Assembly: GCA_934230415.1 (NCBI GenBank)
Contig: CAKQEW010000006.1
Span: 15,419-79,418, forward strand
Reading direction: 5' to 3'
DNA length: 64,000 bases
From: an uncultured Alphaproteobacteria bacterium
GTDB lineage: Bacteria > Pseudomonadota > Alphaproteobacteria > Rs-D84
Position numbers and translations under genes: made by a program. Shown here piece after piece: positions 32,957-41,940 of this stretch; position 1 is the first letter of the stretch, and every line of letters starts with the position of its first letter. A model generated the notes under the pieces. That model had not been told where the DNA came from. It worked only from the letters and a program-made list of their open reading frames with translations, and searched no databases.

Positions 32957-35125
32957 ATGAGATTAGGTTTTATTTTCACGTTATTGTGTGTTGTGCCAGG
33001 ATTGGCATTCGGGGCGGCGCGTGATGGGGAAAATGCCCGTATCGGTGTGTCACGTATGTCAATGGCGGGATCGCGTGCGCCGAATGTTACAAGTATTGGC
33101 GCGGTTGCGGCGGTTCAGCCAACGTTGTCTGTGACAACGGGGGCGACGACATCTGGGACGTCAACAAATGTCGCGTCATCCACGACCAGTGATACAACAA
33201 ACGTGGCAAGTGCAACGGATACGTCATCTGGTGCCACCACAACGACCGATTGTCGCACGGCGTATCGCGCATGTATGGATGAATTTTGCCTGTTGGATGA
33301 AAGCGAGGGCAGTCGTTGCGCATGTTCGTCAAATATTAACCAGTCCAAGAGTTTGATTCAGGAAATTCAAAAAATTCAGGACGAAGCCGACAGTTTATAC
33401 ACAGAAGGTGTTGAGCGCGAGCAGTTGGGTGCCAAGGCAAAATTAGTCTTTGGCGAGAGTGAAAATGCCAAGAAAAGTGCGCGCGCATCTGGTATCAGTT
33501 TGGCGGATTGGTTAAACAGCGGCACAACCGATAATACGTCCAGCCTGGACGCTGATAATGATATTGGTGACGGGTTGTATGCAATGGCGTCTGAATACTG
33601 TGCAGACACGTTGGCAACATGTGGCAGTCGCGCCGAAATGGAAGAAACATTGTACGCGCGCCAGATTGTCGCCGACTGTAAATCGTTTAATTCATACCTG
33701 GCCGATCAAAAGGCAAATGCGACCGCAAACAAGCGCACGGCCGAGGCCGCCGTTCGTCAGGCGCGTTTGGCAATGTTGGATACAACAAATAAATACAACC
33801 GTGGCGAATGTCTGTTGGCGTATCGTGCATGTATCGCAGACAAGGGCGGATGTGGTGTGAATTTTGAAAACTGTCTGGATGCAGATTTGTTGGGGCGTCG
33901 TGCGAATGCGTGTGAAAACGTGTTGGACCAGTGCACGGCTGTTCGTGATTATGTCTTGCAGGATTGGGATGCGGAATCAAAAAGTATTTTGGTGGATGCG
34001 GCGCAATACGCCGACAAAAATGCGCGTGCGACGTGCCTGGCGCGGATTCAGGTTTGTTTGGAAGATGGATGTCGCACCAGCACAAATTCGGCATGTTTGA
34101 CCGATATCAATGTTGCGGCAGGTGTGTGCCCGGTTATCACAGAATGCGAAGAAATGATACCGGGAATTCAGAGTGCGGTAAACGACAAGTTGGGGTATCT
34201 GCGTACGCAATTTTGCCAGAATGATATTGACAAGTGTTTGCAGGAAAAGTGTGGTGAAAACTTTACCGCCCCGGAATGTGTCGGTAAAACGGCAACCGAA
34301 ATTGCCCAGCTGTGCCCACAATCTATGTACCCATCGTGCAAGAATGAATCACAGTTTGATATAATTGTTCAATCGGTACTGTTACAGATGGATTACCAGA
34401 TGTTACAGGGATGCCTGAATTATTTTGGCGAACAATTGGGGGCGGCGTGCGGTACGGATATGTCATGCCTGCCGACGGATGACCAGATTGAATCGTTGAC
34501 GGCGATACCTGATACAGAAGAGGGCCTGGCCCAACTGCGTCAAGCCGTGCGTGACAACACAACCGCGTCTGTGGATGAATTCTTTAAACAGTTTGAGAAA
34601 GATAAAACAGTTGCCGCGTGTCAAGACAGTGAAAAGCCCCAGGGAAAACAGTCGTTGGGCGACAGCGTGTTTAACAGCGCAAAATTGGTTGCGCAAATCG
34701 GTGCGGAAAACCGCGCAATGCGCGCGCTGGAAACAAAAATTGCCGAACTGTCGCGTGCCCAGGATTTGGCGACCGCGGAAAAGAATTGTTTAACAACGTA
34801 TGCGGTTGAAACGCCAAACAAGTCATCAAAAAATTACAGTTATATCCGCAGTGTTTCGTTTGAACCGTCGTTGCGTAATTGCCATGTTTGCCGCATGCAA
34901 CAGGTATGTGAAACAGGTGGCGAATCCCGTGGAACCGGCATTGCCAAGGGTGCCAGTGGTGGCCTGGCGGCGGGTGCGGCGGCCGGGACAATGGTATCAC
35001 CCGGATGGGGCACGGCGATTGGCGGTGTTGTTGGTGCGGTTGGTGGACTGTTCGCCGGCATGGGTGCCAGTGGCCAGCAGGAATTCTGCCAAGAAATAGA
35101 ATCGTGTGAAGACATTAATATGTAA
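32957..35125 (+). CDS. Secreted Cys-rich protein with CMD motif
   Basis: Function unknown. The 722-residue protein has a signal peptide (cut near AFG-AA), a Ser/Thr-rich stretch to about residue 95, then the family signature CRTAYRACMDEFC and CACSS at about 99-125. Paired Cys continue to about residue 520 (CLLAYRACIADKGGCG, CENVLDQC and others). A Gly/Ala-rich hydrophobic stretch (about 663-708) lies within the C-terminal module, which begins NCHVCRMQQVC and ends CEDINM. The downstream paralogue ends CEDITM. GTAGGGTGG precedes the ATG. It is the first gene of a two-gene operon; the next start is 24 bases on. Confidence 0.85.
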   Translation: MRLGFIFTLLCVVPGLAFGAARDGENARIGVSRMSMAGSRAPNVTSIGAVAAVQPTLSVTTGATTSGTSTNVASSTTSDTTNVASATDTSSGATTTTDCRTAYRACMDEFCLLDESEGSRCACSSNINQSKSLIQEIQKIQDEADSLYTEGVEREQLGAKAKLVFGESENAKKSARASGISLADWLNSGTTDNTSSLDADNDIGDGLYAMASEYCADTLATCGSRAEMEETLYARQIVADCKSFNSYLADQKANATANKRTAEAAVRQARLAMLDTTNKYNRGECLLAYRACIADKGGCGVNFENCLDADLLGRRANACENVLDQCTAVRDYVLQDWDAESKSILVDAAQYADKNARATCLARIQVCLEDGCRTSTNSACLTDINVAAGVCPVITECEEMIPGIQSAVNDKLGYLRTQFCQNDIDKCLQEKCGENFTAPECVGKTATEIAQLCPQSMYPSCKNESQFDIIVQSVLLQMDYQMLQGCLNYFGEQLGAACGTDMSCLPTDDQIESLTAIPDTEEGLAQLRQAVRDNTTASVDEFFKQFEKDKTVAACQDSEKPQGKQSLGDSVFNSAKLVAQIGAENRAMRALETKIAELSRAQDLATAEKNCLTTYAVETPNKSSKNYSYIRSVSFEPSLRNCHVCRMQQVCETGGESRGTGIAKGASGGLAAGAAAGTMVSPGWGTAIGGVVGAVGGLFAGMGASGQQEFCQEIESCEDINM

Positions 35126-35149
35126 TATGCCGGACAGGGGGCGTATCTG

Positions 35150-37702
35150 ATGAAACTGACAAATATTTTGACGTATCTGTTGTGTGGTGTGGCGGTTGTG
35201 TCTGGGGCTGATGCGGCAACGTCTGCACGCACGACAAAGCAATCTGCGATACAGCAGGGTACAACCGTGCGCACGCGTCTGACGGCAACGGGACTGTATG
35301 ACCAGGCATGTTATGATGCGTATTATGGATGCATGGACCAGTTTTGTATTACTGATAATTCTAATGGCGGCAGTTGTGCATGCAGTGACGACAACGCAAA
35401 ATATGAATCCCAGTTATCTGAAATTCAAGATATGTTGACCGAGGCCGAACGCATCCGTACAGAAGATGTTGAAAAGGTCAAGGCGGGCGCCAATGCAGAT
35501 ATTGTGTTTACCGGCGAACGTAAATATGACGCCAATGGTAATGTTGTAAAATTGGGAACCCAGACAGACGCGGATGCGAAATCTAAATCACGCCAGGATT
35601 TGTTAGCACTGTTTGATGACACGCCTGTGTTTGATGACGACGTGTTCGGTGACCAGAAAACATCTACGATTGCGGATAAACAGGGGGCCGAACTGTTCAC
35701 CGCGGCCCAGGAATTATGTACAGCCCAAATCCCCAGCGATTGCAGCAAGGATTTAAATTTCCTGACCCAGTTGTATTCGCGCCAGATTGTATCAGATTGC
35801 AAGGGGTTCGCGAATTCTGTGGCGGAACAAATGACCGCGGCAAAGCAGTCATTGGCGGATGCCCAGGCGGCGGTGCGTACCGCATTGTCAGACAGTTTGG
35901 CGTCTGCGAACAAGTACGATTTGGGTACATGCATGGTTGAATTTAAAAAGTGCATGCAGACCAAAGATGCGTGTGGCGAAAATTGGGAAAACTGTGTTTC
36001 GGTGGTTGCGTCTGAAAATATGCAGGGCACGACAACGTCACGCACGACATCGCGCACAAACACATATGATATATCCGCCGCAACATCAGAAATTCTGGAT
36101 GCAAAGCGTACGATTTGCGAAAATGTTTTGAACAGTTGTGTTGCTGTTCGTGACCAGGTATGGCCCGCATTCTTGCGTGAAGCGGCCCCAACAATCAAAT
36201 TGGCCGAATCCCAGGCTGAATCAAAATTCCGCCAGTCGTGTTTGTCAAATATTTCAAACTGTATCCAGACGGCGTGCAAGGATGATATTGCCGGCAAGGG
36301 TGTGGCGACCATGGATGCGTGTCTGGCACGACCAGATATGGCGCGCAGTTTCTGCAAGGTTGAAATTGACCCATGCGAACGTATGGAACCCCAGATTTGG
36401 GATTACGTAACGGATAAATTGGCGGCAATGCGTGTTGATGCATGCACCCAAGAGGTCAAGGATTGCTTTACCGCCGATACACGTTGTGGTGAAAATTTCC
36501 AGAACTGTATTGGTATGGATTACGATTATATTCACGATATTTGCCCGTTGGATTCACTGGTTGTTTGCAAACAGAACAACAAAGATTTTTCCATGGATGA
36601 TTTGGATTCCATGTTGATGGGATTGTATCTGAATATTGATAATTCGGCGTTGGAACAATGCCAGAACTTGGTTGATAAAAAGATGACAGAAATCTGTGGC
36701 AGTACCACCGATTGCAACAGATTCGCAGCAGATGATACCATTGGTACTGGTTCACTGCGCACCCAGAAAGATGGCACAATATACCGCGTGACGGGTATGA
36801 TTTCGTTCGGCAGTATCAAGATGGGTGACGCCACCGGCACGGTCATTGATAATGGTGATGGCAAAACCACAACATTAAAACCGGGACAAATCGGTGTTGA
36901 TGAATACATCAGTCAAATTCGCGCGCGTAATGCGGATGTCGCGAACGCCGATGGTATTATTTCATCTATATCCGAAGAATTGAATAACATTGCCGGCACA
37001 ATCAATCGCACCATTGAAATGATTGAACAGGATCCGGAAATTCAGTTCTGTGTCAGTGGGCGTAACCTGGCCCAGATTACGGGCAACGCAAACCAGAAAA
37101 CAACTGCGCGTTTCCCGTATTTGCTGAACAGTGTGAAAATGCAGATCGCAATTGCGGCCCTGCGCCAGGCCCAGGATAACTATAACGCCAAATTAAATAC
37201 GGCGATTTCTGATGCGACCAAGGATGCGTCGGCTGATTTGGCACAGTACATGTGTCAAATGTTGCCAATGAATGGCGGTGCGACATATTCGGCTGATGTA
37301 AAAACAACGTTGGCGCAACCATACGCAATCAGTTATGACATTGGCGCAGGCTTGGATAACAGTATGTTGGCCCAGGGCGGACACAGCACGTCCAATGTCG
37401 CGGGCGCGGCATCGTTGGAAAGCGCTGCATTTTCAACCAAGACCGGCGAGGTTGTATCTACATTTTTGTCGGCGGGGGGGCTGGCAAACAATGGGCGTGT
37501 AAAGGTTGAATTGCCCAGTGGCACACGTGAAATGTGGTCGGTATTTAATCGCGATACCCGTGTATGTCACTATTGCACATCCACCGTCACCAAGAATTGC
37601 AATTCTGTCAACAAGAAAGGATTTCTGGGTATCGGTGCCAAGAATGAGTTATCGTGCACGGAATCAGAACCAGTAGAGAAGTGCGAGGATATAACAATGT
37701 AA
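35150..37702 (+). CDS. Secreted Cys-rich protein with CMD motif, second gene of operon
   Basis: Function unknown. The 850-residue protein has a signal peptide (cut near ADA-AT) and the family signature CYDAYYGCMDQFC and CACSD near residues 55-82. Its body closely follows that of the 235-3237 protein in order: CTAQIP, the ANKYDLG-T/Q-C segment, FKKCM, CENVLNSC, a DQVWPAFLREAAP segment, CLARPD, and CPLDSLVVC. It ends with a VCHYC module (about residue 804) and CEDITM but lacks the long Gly/Ala tract. The shared order shows that these genes come from repeated duplication. It is co-transcribed with 32957-35125. Confidence 0.85.
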   Translation: MKLTNILTYLLCGVAVVSGADAATSARTTKQSAIQQGTTVRTRLTATGLYDQACYDAYYGCMDQFCITDNSNGGSCACSDDNAKYESQLSEIQDMLTEAERIRTEDVEKVKAGANADIVFTGERKYDANGNVVKLGTQTDADAKSKSRQDLLALFDDTPVFDDDVFGDQKTSTIADKQGAELFTAAQELCTAQIPSDCSKDLNFLTQLYSRQIVSDCKGFANSVAEQMTAAKQSLADAQAAVRTALSDSLASANKYDLGTCMVEFKKCMQTKDACGENWENCVSVVASENMQGTTTSRTTSRTNTYDISAATSEILDAKRTICENVLNSCVAVRDQVWPAFLREAAPTIKLAESQAESKFRQSCLSNISNCIQTACKDDIAGKGVATMDACLARPDMARSFCKVEIDPCERMEPQIWDYVTDKLAAMRVDACTQEVKDCFTADTRCGENFQNCIGMDYDYIHDICPLDSLVVCKQNNKDFSMDDLDSMLMGLYLNIDNSALEQCQNLVDKKMTEICGSTTDCNRFAADDTIGTGSLRTQKDGTIYRVTGMISFGSIKMGDATGTVIDNGDGKTTTLKPGQIGVDEYISQIRARNADVANADGIISSISEELNNIAGTINRTIEMIEQDPEIQFCVSGRNLAQITGNANQKTTARFPYLLNSVKMQIAIAALRQAQDNYNAKLNTAISDATKDASADLAQYMCQMLPMNGGATYSADVKTTLAQPYAISYDIGAGLDNSMLAQGGHSTSNVAGAASLESAAFSTKTGEVVSTFLSAGGLANNGRVKVELPSGTREMWSVFNRDTRVCHYCTSTVTKNCNSVNKKGFLGIGAKNELSCTESEPVEKCEDITM

Positions 37703-37706
37703 TCAC

Positions 37707-37735
37707 AAACGGGTCACCAAGACCCGTCTTTAATT
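37707..37735 (+). terminator. Intrinsic terminator of the Cys-rich operon
   Basis: An acgggtc / gacccgt stem followed by a T-rich tract lies 4 bases after the stop. Confidence 0.8.
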
Positions 37736-37754
37736 TTATAAAAGGAATATTTTC

Positions 37755-38597
37755 ATGAACGAAGTACATGCGTTGGCGCGCGATATAAATTTGGAATCTG
37801 TGATAACATCGTTGGGGCAAACGGCGGTGCATTTTGCATTAAAATTAACCGCGTCTGTGTTCGTGTTGGTGGCGGGGCTGTGGCTGGCGGGACGTATTGC
37901 GCGTTCGGTCCGGCACGCAATGTCGCGGCGGCACCTGGACCCGTCGTTACAGTCTTTTGTCGGTTCGTTTGTCAGTATTGTTTTGCGCATAATCGTGATT
38001 GTGATATCACTGACCACGGTTGGGGTCCAGATGACATCCATCGTTGCAGTGCTGGGGGCGGGCGCGCTGGCAATCGGTATGGCGTTGTCAGGCACAATGC
38101 AAAATTTTGCCGGCGGAATAATAATATTGCTGTTAAAACCGTTTGCGGTCGGGGATACAATTTTAACCGCCACCGGCAAAACGGGTGTTGTTAAAAAAAT
38201 TATGATTTTTACCACAGAATTACACACATTTGATAACCAGGTTATATTTTTGCCAAACGGGGCATTGGCCAATGGTGAAATTACAAATTTATCGGGTGGG
38301 GCGTTACGGCGTACTGATTTAAATATCGGTATTGAATATGGTGCGCGTATTGCGGTGGCGCGGCGGACGATTTTGGGCATCGTGGCGCGCGACCCACGTA
38401 TCGCCGAAGATCCGGCGCCATCTGTATTTGTTTCTGAATTGGGCGACAGTGCGGTTATATTGACCGTTCGTTTTTGGACCCTGTATCCGGATATGGCGGC
38501 AACCGCGGCGGACACCCTGGAACAGATTTACAATGAATTGCCAAAGCAAAAGGTTGCGTTCCCATTCCCGCAAATGGATGTGCACATCACCAAATAA
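37755..38597 (+). CDS. Small-conductance mechanosensitive channel (MscS family)
   Basis: MscS channels open under membrane tension to release solutes during osmotic downshock. The 280-residue protein has three transmembrane helices; the pore-lining third contains VLGAGALAIGMALSGTMQNF, close to the MscS TM3 with its Gly/Ala packing pattern. The beta-domain starts at LLLKPFAVGDTI, and LPNGALANGEITNLS is the usual loop. Length (E. coli MscS 286) and order agree. AAAGGA lies 9 bases before the ATG. It is located in the inner membrane. Confidence 0.95.
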   Translation: MNEVHALARDINLESVITSLGQTAVHFALKLTASVFVLVAGLWLAGRIARSVRHAMSRRHLDPSLQSFVGSFVSIVLRIIVIVISLTTVGVQMTSIVAVLGAGALAIGMALSGTMQNFAGGIIILLLKPFAVGDTILTATGKTGVVKKIMIFTTELHTFDNQVIFLPNGALANGEITNLSGGALRRTDLNIGIEYGARIAVARRTILGIVARDPRIAEDPAPSVFVSELGDSAVILTVRFWTLYPDMAATAADTLEQIYNELPKQKVAFPFPQMDVHITK

Positions 38598-38627
38598 AAA
38601 ACAGGGCAACGCCCTGGTTTTATTTTC
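38594..38627. terminator. Bidirectional terminator
   Basis: An acagggc / gccctgg stem with A- and T-runs lies between the mscS-like gene and the convergent gene ending at 38620. Confidence 0.8.
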
Positions 38628-39579
38628 CATAATGACATTCGTATGATGCCGCGCCATCAACATATGAATACGTGCCACTGTCGTCATTGCCGCCTGTGAC
38701 ATAGCAATCGTTTATGCTGGTTGATGCCTCGGCACTCTGGCCGGGGTTGCCGTTGGCGTCCGCCGGACACTTGGCGCATGCACTGCCTGACACATAGTAG
38801 TATCCCGCAAGGCATTTGCTTTCATCTGTCTGGCTGCAGTGTACACTGTCGTAACAGTAATATCTTGTTCGCCAGCATGCGTTTGCATCTGTGGTGCCCC
38901 CGCATGTCCAATCGGTTGTTTTACTGCTGCAGTTGGATTCTGTGCATGGTTCCAGGCACGTGTTGGCAGATATATATGTGGAATATTGGTTTGTGCATGG
39001 GGTTGGTGATGGTACGGTTTTTGTGTTCCCCTTGTTTGCAATACTGCCAGATTCACATTCAGTACACGTATGCCATCCTGCATTGCCAAAAATTAACATT
39101 GATTCTGATTTGCAGTACGGGATACTTGTCGTGCTTAGGGGAATTTCTTGTTTCTCACAGGTTGTTCGTGCAGAACACTTTGCCACATATGCGATGTTTC
39201 CACAGCCACTGTGGTTGTATACTTTATAATCAGTACCGCTTGTGACAACCGTGCCACCCTTTGTACCACCTTTGCCTTGGTCGGTGGTTGATACGGCGTA
39301 CCCATTTTTGTAATATCCACTGGCGCACGTATCACATTCTGCCAGGGTGACAGTGCCGCCATCAATAGCATTAACATAATATACTTTGAATGATGCACAT
39401 GTTGTCTGATCCAGTGATGAATAATTTGCTGCTTTTGTCACAGAAGTTGATGTTTCGCTGAAATGGCAACCATATCCGCTGCCACTTTCATATAATACGC
39501 CCGGTACTGGGACGGCAATTGCATTACTGATACACATAACCAATGCAGTTACCAGTACAGTGGACAATATGCGTTTCAT
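38620..39579 (-). CDS. Secreted Cys-rich protein with growth-factor-receptor-like modules
   Basis: Function unknown. The 319-residue protein has a signal peptide (VLVTALVMCISNAIA). The mature part is a series of short C-x-x-C modules with Gly-Tyr-Tyr, such as CDTCASGYYKNG, CTECESGS, KCLAGYYYVSGSACAKCP, typical of extracellular EGF/GFR-like folds held by disulfides. It ends SYECHYGK. GGAGAG lies 8 bases before the ATG at 39579. The gene follows leader RNA 2 and its terminator, so its expression is probably controlled by attenuation. It does not carry the CMD signature. Confidence 0.82.
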   Translation of the reverse strand: MKRILSTVLVTALVMCISNAIAVPVPGVLYESGSGYGCHFSETSTSVTKAANYSSLDQTTCASFKVYYVNAIDGGTVTLAECDTCASGYYKNGYAVSTTDQGKGGTKGGTVVTSGTDYKVYNHSGCGNIAYVAKCSARTTCEKQEIPLSTTSIPYCKSESMLIFGNAGWHTCTECESGSIANKGNTKTVPSPTPCTNQYSTYISANTCLEPCTESNCSSKTTDWTCGGTTDANACWRTRYYCYDSVHCSQTDESKCLAGYYYVSGSACAKCPADANGNPGQSAEASTSINDCYVTGGNDDSGTYSYVDGAASYECHYGK

Positions 39580-39604
39580 TTGTTCTCTCCTGAATTCATA
39601 TTTC

Positions 39605-39635
39605 AAATGAAAAACCACCGGCTTTCACAGGTGGT
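39605..39635 (-). terminator. Conditional terminator in leader RNA 2
   Basis: On the minus strand ACCACC / GGTGGT forms a stem followed by TTTTTCATTT, 26 bases before the downstream start codon. Confidence 0.8.
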
Positions 39636-39817
39636 CAGGAGGTTGAGAACAATCATAAGATTTGTGTCGCGTATTGAATATTCCGCGAACCCTCCTGACC
39701 TGAATATCAGGAGCTGACTTTTCATCGTGCTATGAACAGTGCGCGTATCACGCACCATGTCTGATAGCAGACGCCTATGACGGGTTCTCACACCCCATCG
39801 CCAGAACGCCCGGCGAC
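39605..39817 (-). ncRNA. Structured leader RNA 2 (attenuator-type), upstream of secreted Cys-rich gene
   Basis: A leader of about 213 bases runs from promoter 39852-39824 to the terminator. Helices (plus coordinates): P1, 39784-39790 with 39644-39650 (GUUCUCA/UGAGAAC on the plus strand); a hairpin at 39692-39713 (ctcctga/tcaggag); an antiterminator, 39691-39700 with 39633-39642, 10 perfect pairs overlapping the terminator arm; and a hairpin near 39670-39687 with a GAAUAU and AAUA loop. Each helix is at the position of its counterpart in leader RNA 1 but differs in sequence with pairing kept (three changed pairs in P1; CUCCAA/UUGGAG versus CUCCUGA/UCAGGAG). The middle part is longer, with an extra hairpin near 39737-39758 (gtgcgcg/cgcac). 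Confidence 0.7.
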
Positions 39818-39823
39818 AAAAAT

Positions 39824-39852
39824 ATTATACGTAACATGCGGAATAAAAACAA
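39824..39852 (-). promoter_or_regulatory. Promoter of leader RNA 2
   Basis: On the minus strand TTGTTT (39852-39847) and TATAAT (39829-39824) are 17 bases apart, the same hexamers and spacing as for leader RNA 1. Confidence 0.75.
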
Positions 39853-39885
39853 GAGAGAATTTTATTCACGCCACACGTGGCGGTC

Positions 39886-39914
39886 AAAAAAAACGCCCCA
39901 TCGGGGCGTTTGGG
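39886..39914 (-). terminator. Intrinsic terminator of the MotA/MotB-like operon
   Basis: On the minus strand aacgcccc / ggggcgtt forms a stem followed by T8. Confidence 0.85.
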
Positions 39915-39915
39915 T

Positions 39916-41028
39916 TTATCTGTTCGTTAACTGTAATTCTATGCGGCGATTTTTTTGCAGACTGGCCGGGTCATTGCCCAATTCAACCGGGTGCATTTCG
40001 CCAAAACCGCTGGGGACCAGACGGCGTTTGGAAACCCCATCGCGTGCCAATTCGTTCGCCACTGCGGTTGCGCGCAACAGCGATAATTCCGTGTTGTTTT
40101 TATATCCGCGTGTGCCGGGAACAACCGCCTTTTTATCTGTGTGGCCGTCAACACGAATAATCCAATTTACATCGGATGGGATTTTGTGTTCCAAATCCTT
40201 GATCACATTGGCAATCAGGCGCAGTTGATTTTTCCCTTCTGGCGACAGGGTGTATGAACCACTGGCAAACAAAATATCACTGGACACGATAAAGCGGTCG
40301 CCATCCGGTTGAATTGTTGTGCGGTCGCCCAATGCGTCCTTTATCGCGCGATAGAACGCCGATTGATATTGTGAAACTTTGTTCAGTTCGGCAACCTTGT
40401 CCGCCAGTGCCTTGTTCAAACGTGCCGACATTTCTACATACTGAATTTCCTGGGCGTGTGATTTTTCCTGGGCGGCATCCAATGCGGCCTGTAACCGCGC
40501 CAATTGGTCAGATAATTCTGCGCGTTGGGCATCCATCTGGGTTTGCAGTTCGCGCCGCTGCTGTTCCAGTTCGGCGGTCTTTTCCTTGTCCAATTTTGCC
40601 TGGTTCAATTGCTGGGACAATTCGGCCACGCGCGCCGATAAATCGGTGCCCTGGGATTGCAGTTCGGCAACCTTGGATTCATAATCGGCAATCAGTTCGT
40701 TCATGCTGGCATCAACCGCAACCAGTTCATTTGATAATTGGTTATTGTTGTTTTCCAGATTTTCCAACTGTGCCCGCGCCAAAATCAACAGACGTTTTGC
40801 CTCTTCTTCATCTGCGGTCATTTGTTGAATCTTTTGCGATTGTTCGGCATTTGCCTGCTTTAAATCGGCAACGGTCTTGGCCCCCGTTTTGGTGTTAAAC
40901 ACACTGGTCGTGGTCCACAAGAACACGAACACAATCAGCAAGAAAATCAAAATAATGACCAGGTTGGAAAATAAGTCCACAAACGCCGGCCATGTATTTG
41001 TTCTGTCCCGAAAACGAATATTTAACAT
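39916..41028 (-). CDS. MotB/OmpA-like protein with long coiled coil
   Basis: The 370-residue protein starts with a MotB/ExbD-like anchor: an Asp (WPAFVDLFSN) just before a single transmembrane helix (about residues 20-42). Residues 55-225 are a Gln/Glu/Ala/Leu-rich heptad region, a long periplasmic coiled coil. The C-terminal domain (about 240-370) is OmpA-like: RVDGHTDKK, then LSLLRATAVANEL and KNRRIELQL, so it should bind peptidoglycan. With the upstream TolQ/MotA-like gene (32-base gap) it probably forms a proton-driven stator that links the inner membrane to the wall. No flagellar genes are seen, so the load is unknown; an envelope-integrity role is inferred. Confidence 0.85.
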   Translation of the reverse strand: MLNIRFRDRTNTWPAFVDLFSNLVIILIFLLIVFVFLWTTTSVFNTKTGAKTVADLKQANAEQSQKIQQMTADEEEAKRLLILARAQLENLENNNNQLSNELVAVDASMNELIADYESKVAELQSQGTDLSARVAELSQQLNQAKLDKEKTAELEQQRRELQTQMDAQRAELSDQLARLQAALDAAQEKSHAQEIQYVEMSARLNKALADKVAELNKVSQYQSAFYRAIKDALGDRTTIQPDGDRFIVSSDILFASGSYTLSPEGKNQLRLIANVIKDLEHKIPSDVNWIIRVDGHTDKKAVVPGTRGYKNNTELSLLRATAVANELARDGVSKRRLVPSGFGEMHPVELGNDPASLQKNRRIELQLTNR

Positions 41029-41060
41029 GATTCTTGTTCCTCTCTCTCTGTGATGCGTAT

Positions 41061-41765
41061 TTATTTATTGTCCATTTCACATTCTGGTACGTTTGCCACG
41101 TGGGTATGCGCGGCCAGGTAATCCTGTAATTCCCGGAAAATCGCATTCTGGGCCAATTGAACCTGTAACCCCAGGAATCCGACAATCAGGCTGCCCCCCA
41201 GGCCCATCAGCGAACTGGTGAACGCGGTCGCCATTCCGGCCAGTGGTTTGGACAATCCGGCCTGCATCGTGGTCAGAACCGCATCATCGGCAAAATTCAG
41301 CCCGCCAATTAAATCGGCAAAACCGCCCACGGTTACAACCAATCCCCAAAACGTTCCCAGCAGTCCCAAGAACACCAATGTGTTTGTGATATATCGCACA
41401 GATTCACGTGCATCATCAAAACGCAACAGTATTAAATCCAGCATGTCATGCAGCGCGGACGATGAAATTCGCGTCGGACGTGACCGCAACAACATTGCCA
41501 CCGGTCGCAATAATACTGGGGGCAGGGGCGCCGTGCGCCGACCCATCAAATATGCACGCAACCAGCGATATTCCGGCAACAGTTGAAATATCTGAACAAA
41601 TGTCAGGCCGATACCAAACAATGCCGTACCAATAATAATGCCGTTTAAATATATGTTTGCGATTGCAATCTGCATAAACCGGTCATAGAACAATGCCAGC
41701 CCCGCCGCCACCAGTGCGGTCAAAAAAGCCATGCGATTAAGTGTTCTGTGAAACTGGTTTGTCAT
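41061..41765 (-). CDS. MotA/TolQ/ExbB-family proton channel
   Basis: The 234-residue inner-membrane protein shows the family's core: two transmembrane helices near the N-terminus, then a cytoplasmic loop (about residues 75-135), and the diagnostic LVFLGLLGTFWGLVVTVGG helix followed by GLSKPLAGMATAFTSSLMGLGGSLIVGFL. Such proteins form proton-conducting pentamers around a dimer of the MotB/ExbD partner. It is co-transcribed with the OmpA/MotB-like gene. A TTGACA promoter lies upstream. The pair is closer to non-flagellar alphaproteobacterial stator-like systems than to tolQ-tolR, since the partner has an OmpA domain. Confidence 0.88.
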   Translation of the reverse strand: MTNQFHRTLNRMAFLTALVAAGLALFYDRFMQIAIANIYLNGIIIGTALFGIGLTFVQIFQLLPEYRWLRAYLMGRRTAPLPPVLLRPVAMLLRSRPTRISSSALHDMLDLILLRFDDARESVRYITNTLVFLGLLGTFWGLVVTVGGFADLIGGLNFADDAVLTTMQAGLSKPLAGMATAFTSSLMGLGGSLIVGFLGLQVQLAQNAIFRELQDYLAAHTHVANVPECEMDNK

Positions 41766-41788
41766 ATAATCTCTCTGTTTATGTATAA

Positions 41789-41818
41789 ATGATAGTAAAT
41801 TTTATAAAATGATGTCAA
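41789..41818 (-). promoter_or_regulatory. Promoter of the MotA/MotB-like operon
   Basis: On the minus strand TTGACA (41818-41813) and TATCAT (41794-41789) are 18 bases apart, about 24 bases before the ATG. Confidence 0.7.
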
Positions 41819-41854
41819 TAGGGATTATTCATAAAATGCGCACGGAAAAATTAC

Positions 41855-41882
41855 TTGATTTTATTAAAAAAATCGGCATAAT
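41855..41882 (+). promoter_or_regulatory. Promoter of rpsF-rpsR
   Basis: TTGATT (41855-41860) and CATAAT (41877-41882) are 16 bases apart. The leader is about 52 bases and has TAGGAAA upstream of the ATG. Confidence 0.65.
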
Positions 41883-41940
41883 TGGCGGTGTCCTGCTGGC
41901 ACATGGGGTGTCGGCTGATTAAACCATAGGAAAAATATAA

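Noticed and set aside
41883..41940. Possible S6:S18 autoregulatory leader before rpsF
   Set aside because: The short leader is GC-rich and could fold, but I could not find a convincing stem with the expected CCG-containing internal loop.
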